A stretch of DNA of 11,742 nucleotides, taken from an uncultured Caulobacteraceae bacterium. Lineage in GTDB: Bacteria; Pseudomonadota; Alphaproteobacteria; Caulobacterales; Caulobacteraceae. Shown here piece after piece: positions 7,294-11,742 of the stretch (the stretch's first letter is position 1; each line of letters opens with the position of its first letter). A model generated the notes under the pieces. That model was not told the origin of the DNA. It searched no databases and saw only the letters and a program-made list of their open reading frames with translations. A program made the translations under genes and the position numbers. The DNA lies in NCBI GenBank assembly GCA_946482375.1, contig CAMLRH010000050.1, forward strand, positions 1 through 11,742, read 5' to 3'.

Positions 7294-7391
7294 CCGCTCA
7301 TTCCCGCGAAAGCGGGAACCCAGGTGTTTTATCGAAGAGCTCCACGGCCGACAGAAAAAGCCTGGGTCCCCGCTTTCGCGGGGATGAGCGG
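7294..7391. repeat. REP-like inverted repeat pair between the TPR gene and ispE
   Basis: Two 31-base arms (7294-7324 and 7361-7391) are reverse complements with only two mismatches, separated by 36 bp. Each arm also carries its own small hairpin (CCCGC-GAAA-GCGGG on the left, CCCCGC-TTTC-GCGGGG on the right), so the element can form one long stem or two short ones. Repeats of the type CCCGCTTTCGCGGG...CCCAGG are widespread between genes in Caulobacterales, which I recall but did not check. The left end overlaps the first two bases of the ispE GGTGAG ribosome site and supplies an upstream in-frame ATG. The remaining 29 bp up to the TPR stop show nothing notable. Confidence 0.85.
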
Positions 7392-7420
7392 AATTGGGGA
7401 TCATCCCGATTCAGCCTGCT

Positions 7421-9145
7421 TCAGCTTTCGGCGACGCGCTGACCGGAGTGCTTCGGCGCGGGCGCGAGGCCGGACTTGATCTTGGATTCGACGGCGGCCT
7501 TGGTGGCGGCGTTGGGCTCCAGCGTCAGCACCTTGTTCCACTGGAACTGCGCCTCCAGCCGGCGGCCCACGCGCCAGTAGGCGTCGCCGAGGTGGTGGTT
7601 GATCTCGGGATCCGATGGTTCGAGTTCGGCGGCGCGCTCGAGCTTCTCGACGGCCTCCTTGTAGTCGCCGAGTCGGTAGTGCGCCCAGCCCAGGCTGTCG
7701 ACCATGGCGCCCGAGCGCGGATTGGCTTCGGAGGCGCGGCGGACCATGTCCAGCGCCTCGTCCAGCCGCTCGCCGCGGTCGATCCAGGTGTAGCCGAGGT
7801 AGTTGAGCAGCTCCGGCTCCTCGGGCTGTTCCTTGAGCGCCCGCACCAGGTCCTTCTCGGCCTCGGGCCAGCGGCCGGCGCGCTCCAGCGCCACGCCGCG
7901 CATGTAGAGCAGCCGCCAGTCGGGATGGGCCCCTTCGGCCGCGATCAGCCGGTCAAGCACGGCGGCGGCTTCGGCATAGCGCTCGTTGGCGCGCAGCAGG
8001 TCGGCATGGGTGATGGCGGTGTCGCGGTCGGCCGGATTGGCGGCGGCGGCCTCGATGGCCAGCTTCAGCGCCGTCTGCGAGTCCCCGGCGGTCTGGTAGC
8101 TCCAGGCCATCTTCGAACGGGCGTCGGCGTAGTTGGCGGAGGTCGGCCCAACGCGGTTGTAGGCCTCCCGCGCGCCCGACTCGTCGGCGAGCGCCGAGCT
8201 GACGTCGCCGAGCAGGATCCAGGCCTCGTCGCGGGTCGGGTCGAGGCGCAGCGCCAGGCGCAGGTAGGCCTTGGTCAGTTCCGCCTGCCGCTCGGCCATC
8301 ATCGAGGCGGCCGGGGCCATCAGCGCGCGCGCCGCGCCCTGGCGAATGGTCGGCAGCGGCGGCGCATCGCCGCCGGAAGCCGCCCTCGTCCGGGCCGTCG
8401 TCAGTTCGCGGTCGCCCGGGGACAAGGCCAACGCGGCGTCGTAGACGGCGACGGCTTCCTGCCTGCGATTGCGGCGTTCGAGGAAGGCGCCGTAATCGGC
8501 CATGAACAGCGTGCCGAGTTCCGGCGCGGCGGCCAAAGCCTTGTAATCAGTTTCGGCCTCGTCGTAGCGGCGAGCGCGCTCGAACAGCATCGCCTGGCCG
8601 AGCTGACCAAAGTATTCGACGACCTTGTCGCCCTGCACCACCGGGCGGACGAGCGAGCCTTGCGTGTCGCCCGCGGCGGCCGAGGCCCAGGGGGCCAGCA
8701 GCGCAGCGGCGGGCCGGTGCGGGAAGCCCAGCACATCCTCGTTGAGCAGCGGACGGGCTTCCTTGCCCTTGCCCTGCGCCAGCATCTCGACCGCCTTGAC
8801 CAGGAGGCCGAGGCGATAGGTGGCGGGACGGTCGCCTTCGACCACCGGGGCCAGCGACGCGGCCTTGCTGACCTCGCCGGCCAGCAGCGCGGCGGTGAAG
8901 GCGCGGTCCTTCAGGAAGCCACCGTCCATCGAGCCGCCGGCGCTGGCGCGCATGAAGTAGTTCGAGGCTTCCTCGCTGCGGCCGTCGAGCAAAGCGGCCT
9001 GCCCGGCCAGGAACAGGCCGTAGCTGGACCCCGCCGGCGGCAGTTCGCCCACGTAGGGGACCTCGGCCGTCTGGACCGGGGCGGTCGCGCAGGCGCCAAG
9101 CAGCGCCAGCGGCATGAGGGCGATCAGTGAACGGTGTGCGCGCAT
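7421..9145 (-). CDS. TPR-repeat lipoprotein
   Basis: A 574-residue protein with a lipoprotein signal peptide: a hydrophobic stretch with the lipobox Leu-Gly-Ala-Cys at 16-19, so Cys19 should be lipidated after cleavage. Membrane anchoring facing the periplasm is expected. The rest is helical. Clear tetratricopeptide units include 479-512 (GWAHYRLGDYKEAVEKLERA) and 513-546 (HHLGDAYWRVGRRLEAQFQW), preceded by PELLNYLGYTWIDRGERLDE and more diverged repeats back to about residue 35. TPRs usually hold protein partners; which ones is unknown. GAGG lies nine bases before the ATG. It starts 48 bp after ETF-QO on the same strand with no terminator seen, and ispE follows beyond a palindromic repeat. 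It could be an envelope assembly factor, but nothing in the sequence decides this. Confidence 0.92.
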   Translation of the reverse strand: MRAHRSLIALMPLALLGACATAPVQTAEVPYVGELPPAGSSYGLFLAGQAALLDGRSEEASNYFMRASAGGSMDGGFLKDRAFTAALLAGEVSKAASLAPVVEGDRPATYRLGLLVKAVEMLAQGKGKEARPLLNEDVLGFPHRPAAALLAPWASAAAGDTQGSLVRPVVQGDKVVEYFGQLGQAMLFERARRYDEAETDYKALAAAPELGTLFMADYGAFLERRNRRQEAVAVYDAALALSPGDRELTTARTRAASGGDAPPLPTIRQGAARALMAPAASMMAERQAELTKAYLRLALRLDPTRDEAWILLGDVSSALADESGAREAYNRVGPTSANYADARSKMAWSYQTAGDSQTALKLAIEAAAANPADRDTAITHADLLRANERYAEAAAVLDRLIAAEGAHPDWRLLYMRGVALERAGRWPEAEKDLVRALKEQPEEPELLNYLGYTWIDRGERLDEALDMVRRASEANPRSGAMVDSLGWAHYRLGDYKEAVEKLERAAELEPSDPEINHHLGDAYWRVGRRLEAQFQWNKVLTLEPNAATKAAVESKIKSGLAPAPKHSGQRVAES

Positions 9146-9193
9146 GGGGTCACCCTCAATGCTTTCCGGTGGAGCCGCAAGCGCCGCGTAACG

Positions 9194-10867
9194 TCACATA
9201 TTGGGATAATTAGGGCCGCCGCCGCCTTCCGGCGTGGTCCAGACGATGTTCTGCGACGGGTCCTTGATGTCGCAGGTTTTGCAGTGGACGCAGTTCTGGG
9301 CGTTGATCTGGAAGCGCGGATTATTCCCGGCCTCGTCGTAGAGCACCTCGTAGACCCCGGCCGGGCAGTAGAGACGCGCGGGCTCGCCAAAGCGCGGCAG
9401 GTTCACGTCGATGGGGATCGACGGATCCTTCAGCTTCAGGTGCGCAGGCTGATCTTCCTCGTGGTTGGTGGCCGAGAGGAACACCGACGACAGCTTGTCG
9501 AAACTGATGACGCCGTCGGGCTTCGGATAGACGATCTGCGGATAGTCCTTGGCGAGGCCGGTAGAAGCCGAGTCCGTCTTGCCGTGCTTGACGGTGCCGA
9601 AGAAGGAGAAGCCGCCGAGCAGCGTCGTGCACCACATGTCGAACATGCCGAGGACGCCGCCCAGCGCCGTGCCGAACTTTGACAAGAGCGGCTTGGCGTT
9701 GCGGACGAGCTTGAGCTCCTTCTTCACCCACGAACGGTCGTAGGCTTGCGTGTACTCGACGAGTTCATCGCTCGTCCGGCCCGCCTGGATGGCGGCGAAG
9801 GCGGCCTCGGCGGCCATCATGCCGGTCTTCATGGCGTTATGGCTGCCCTTGATGCGGGGCACGTTGACGAAGCCGGCCGAGCAGCCGATCAGCGCCCCGC
9901 CCGGGAAGGTCAGCTTCGGCACCGACTGGTAGCCGCCCTCGGTGATGGCGCGGGCGCCATAGGCGATGCGCTTGCCGCCCTCCAGGTAGCACTTGATCGA
10001 CGGGTGGTGCTTGAAGCGCTGGAACTCGTCGTAGGGCGAGAGCCAGGGGTTCTTGTAGTTCAGGTGCACCACGTAGCCGATGGCCACGTAATTGTCCCCG
10101 AAATGGTACATGAAGCTGCCGCCGCCGGTGTTGTTGTCCAGCGGCCAACCGGTCGTGTGCTGGGCTAGGCCAGGGCGGAAGCACTCGTCGGGCACCTGCC
10201 AGACTTCCTTCAGCCCGATGCCGAACTTCTGCGGATCGGAATTGTCGCAAAGGCCGAAGCGGGCCTGCAGTTGCTTGGCCAGCGAGCCGCGCACGCCCTC
10301 GGCGATGAAGGTGTACTTGGCGTGGAGCTCCAGCCCCGGCTGGAAGTCGGGCTTGCGCTCACCGTCACGGCCGACGCCGAAGACGCCGGCGACGACGCCC
10401 TTCACCGAGCCGTCCTCGTTGTAGACGACGTCGGAGGCGGCCATGCCGGGATAGACCTCGACGCCCAGCGCCTCGGCCTGCTGGCCGAGCCAGCGCGCCA
10501 CGTTGGCCAGCGAGGCGATGTAGCAGCCGTGGTTGTTCATGAACGGCGGCATGGCCCAGACGGGCAGGTCGAGTTCGCCCTGGGGTCCCAGGATCAGCCA
10601 CTTGTCCTTGGTGACGGGCGTTTCCAGCGGCGCGCCCATCTCCTTCCAGTTGGGGAACAGCTCGGAGATGCCCTTGGGGTCGATCACCGCGCCCGACAGG
10701 ATGTGAGCCCCGACCTCGGAGCCCTTCTCCAGCACGGCCACGGACACGTCGCTCCCGGCCTCGGCGGCGAGTTGCTTCAGCCGGATCGCCGCGCTCAGGC
10801 CCGCAGGGCCGGCGCCGACGATGACGACGTCGTACTCCATGGACTCGCGTTCGACGTCTTCGCTCAT
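9194..10867 (-). CDS. Electron transfer flavoprotein-ubiquinone oxidoreductase
   Basis: ETF-QO passes electrons from electron transfer flavoprotein, reduced by fatty acid and amino acid dehydrogenases, to ubiquinone at the membrane. It is 557 residues, full length. Visible parts are the FAD dinucleotide motif at Gly18-x-Gly20-x-x-Gly23 (VVIVGAGPAGLSAAIRLKQL), GAHILSGAVIDPKG (53-66), FPGGALIGCSAGFVNVPRIK, and a C-terminal ferredoxin-like cluster region with Cys501, Cys526, Cys529 and Cys532 for one 4Fe-4S centre. It ends PNYPNM. The ATG at 10867 was chosen because GATGAGG lies close upstream and family members start here; an upstream in-frame ATG would add 26 residues with no similarity. It diverges from the glycosylase gene and is followed by the TPR lipoprotein gene. 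Confidence 0.97.
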   Translation of the reverse strand: MSEDVERESMEYDVVIVGAGPAGLSAAIRLKQLAAEAGSDVSVAVLEKGSEVGAHILSGAVIDPKGISELFPNWKEMGAPLETPVTKDKWLILGPQGELDLPVWAMPPFMNNHGCYIASLANVARWLGQQAEALGVEVYPGMAASDVVYNEDGSVKGVVAGVFGVGRDGERKPDFQPGLELHAKYTFIAEGVRGSLAKQLQARFGLCDNSDPQKFGIGLKEVWQVPDECFRPGLAQHTTGWPLDNNTGGGSFMYHFGDNYVAIGYVVHLNYKNPWLSPYDEFQRFKHHPSIKCYLEGGKRIAYGARAITEGGYQSVPKLTFPGGALIGCSAGFVNVPRIKGSHNAMKTGMMAAEAAFAAIQAGRTSDELVEYTQAYDRSWVKKELKLVRNAKPLLSKFGTALGGVLGMFDMWCTTLLGGFSFFGTVKHGKTDSASTGLAKDYPQIVYPKPDGVISFDKLSSVFLSATNHEEDQPAHLKLKDPSIPIDVNLPRFGEPARLYCPAGVYEVLYDEAGNNPRFQINAQNCVHCKTCDIKDPSQNIVWTTPEGGGGPNYPNM

Positions 10868-10903
10868 GGCCTCATCCCCGTTTGGCGCACGTGAATCGGC
10901 CGA

Positions 10904-10933
10904 CTTATCGGGAGGTGACGCTGTGGTGGTCAA
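10904..10933 (-). promoter_or_regulatory. Candidate promoter of the ETF-QO gene
   Basis: On the minus strand TTGACC (10933-10928) is followed after 18 bp by GATAAG (10909-10904). These match the sigma-70 -35 consensus at five of six and the -10 at four of six positions. Start of transcription would fall about 30 bases before the ATG at 10867, leaving room for the ribosome site. Supported by sequence match and position only. Confidence 0.45.
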
Positions 10934-10945
10934 GGGGCTATGCAT
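10915..10945 (+). promoter_or_regulatory. Candidate promoter of the uracil-DNA glycosylase gene
   Basis: GTGACGC (10915-10921) matches the Caulobacter housekeeping -35 pattern TTGACGS at six of seven positions. A GCTATGCAT (10937-10945) shares GCTA with the -10 pattern. Transcription would then begin near 10952, which is the proposed start codon, giving a leaderless or nearly leaderless mRNA. Its -35 region overlaps the divergent ETF-QO promoter candidate. The match is moderate. Confidence 0.3.
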
Positions 10946-10951
10946 TTCTGC

Positions 10952-11742
10952 ATGGCCTCAACAGACCAACGCGCCGCCGAAAGCCTGCTCGCCTTCTGGG
11001 CGGAGGCGGGGGTGGACGTGGCGCTTGTCGACACGCCGATCGACCGGCTGGCGGAGGGCGCGGCGCGGCTGAAGGCGAAGTCGCAGCCGAAGCCGGTCGC
11101 CGTGAAACCCGCCTCGCCCGGCCGCGCGGCGCCGGACGTTTCGGGCGCGGTCGCCGAGGCGAAGCGGCTGGCGGCCGAGGCGCAGGACCTGGAACAGCTG
11201 GCGGCCGCCATCGCCGCCTTCGAGGGCTGCCCCCTGCGCTACGAGGGTGCGCGGCAGGCGGTGTTCAGCCGGGGTAATCCGGAAGCGCCGCTGATGGTCA
11301 TCGGCGAGGGTCCGGGCGGCGACGAGGATATCCAGGGCGCCCCCTTCGTTGGCCGCGCGGGCAAGCTGCTCGACAAGATGCTGGCGGCGGCTGGAGTGAC
11401 CGACCGGGTTTTCATCACCAACACCGTCTTCTGGCGTCCGCCCGGCAACCGCACGCCGACGGCGGCCGAACAGGCAGTCTGCGCGCCGTTCGTGGAGCGG
11501 GCCATCCAGCTCGTGAATCCGAAGATGCTGATGCTGGCGGGCGGCGCGTCGGCCAAGCACATGCTCAAGCGCGAGGAAGGCATCCTGTCGCTGCGCGGAC
11601 GCTGGTTCGAATGGAAGAACGCCGACGAAACGCTTGCTTTACCGGCTCTGCCTACCCTGCATCCCGCCTTCCTCCTCCGCCAGCCGGCGGCGAAGAAGAA
11701 GGCGTGGCAGGATCTTTTGACGCTTACGGAAAGGCTTGATCG
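10952..11742 (+). CDS. Uracil-DNA glycosylase, family 4-like, with two expected cluster cysteines missing (runs off right edge)
   Basis: A base-excision repair enzyme that removes uracil from DNA. In 263 visible codons the superfamily motifs are clear: motif 1 GEGPGGDEDIQGAPFVGRAG (118-137), FITNTVFWRPPGNRTPT (154-170), RGRWFEW (215-221) and LHPAFLLRQP (236-245). The first 85 or so residues are an Ala-rich extension that precedes the point where short family 4 enzymes begin. Family 4 enzymes bind a 4Fe-4S cluster with four Cys; here only Cys93 and Cys177 fit. The other two sites read Phe90 and Trp161. The reading frame is still open at the edge but is near the expected end. The start could instead be an in-frame ATG at 10940, which has AAGGGG two bases upstream; I prefer 10952 with low certainty. 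It diverges from ETF-QO. Confidence 0.93.
   Translation, partial: MASTDQRAAESLLAFWAEAGVDVALVDTPIDRLAEGAARLKAKSQPKPVAVKPASPGRAAPDVSGAVAEAKRLAAEAQDLEQLAAAIAAFEGCPLRYEGARQAVFSRGNPEAPLMVIGEGPGGDEDIQGAPFVGRAGKLLDKMLAAAGVTDRVFITNTVFWRPPGNRTPTAAEQAVCAPFVERAIQLVNPKMLMLAGGASAKHMLKREEGILSLRGRWFEWKNADETLALPALPTLHPAFLLRQPAAKKKAWQDLLTLTERLD

Noticed and set aside
7394..9130. A 578-residue plus-strand open frame opposite the TPR lipoprotein gene
   Set aside because: It mirrors the TPR gene almost end to end, its composition is Gly/Val/Gln/Arg-rich without motifs, and the minus-strand product has a lipobox and TPR repeats.

Overview
The window is GC-rich chromosomal DNA from an alphaproteobacterium, most likely of the order Caulobacterales (Caulobacter/Phenylobacterium-like). 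That placement is an inference from strong GC bias at third codon positions, an ammonium transporter with a cleavable signal peptide, Ala/Pro-rich secreted proteins, and two kinds of intergenic palindromic repeat. No phage, plasmid, insertion sequence, CRISPR array, tRNA or rRNA was seen. Twelve protein genes are supported. Two run off the ends: glyS at the left edge and a uracil-DNA glycosylase at the right edge.

Left part (1-3212, all minus strand): a Thr-rich secreted protein, a secreted fasciclin-domain protein, then glyQ and glyS for the two subunits of glycyl-tRNA synthetase. A strong intrinsic terminator (2011-2043) separates the fasciclin gene from glyQ, and a possible glyQ promoter lies inside it. 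glyQ and glyS are split by 284 bp, most of which is a large imperfect palindrome made of two mirrored hairpin units.

Middle (3213-5424, plus strand): a glnK-amtB pair, encoding a PII signal protein and its ammonium channel, closed by a clear rho-independent terminator. The 274 bp upstream hold small repeats but no recognisable sigma-54 or NtrC site.

Then come DUF924 (minus) and DUF1801 (plus), divergent from each other. DUF1801 converges on ispE with no bases between the two stop codons.

Right part (6408-10867, minus strand): ETF-ubiquinone oxidoreductase, a TPR lipoprotein and ispE follow one another and may share a transcript. A REP-like inverted repeat sits between the TPR gene and ispE, and its outer arm reaches the ispE ribosome binding site. 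A family 4-like uracil-DNA glycosylase runs divergently from ETF-QO, with candidate promoters for the two genes overlapping in the short gap.

Most of this is housekeeping chromosome, and I found no multi-gene undescribed system. The best leads are a glycosylase lacking two of the four expected iron-sulfur cysteines, the two palindromic elements placed against start or stop sites of essential genes, and an inverted repeat that could fold over the start of the fasciclin gene.
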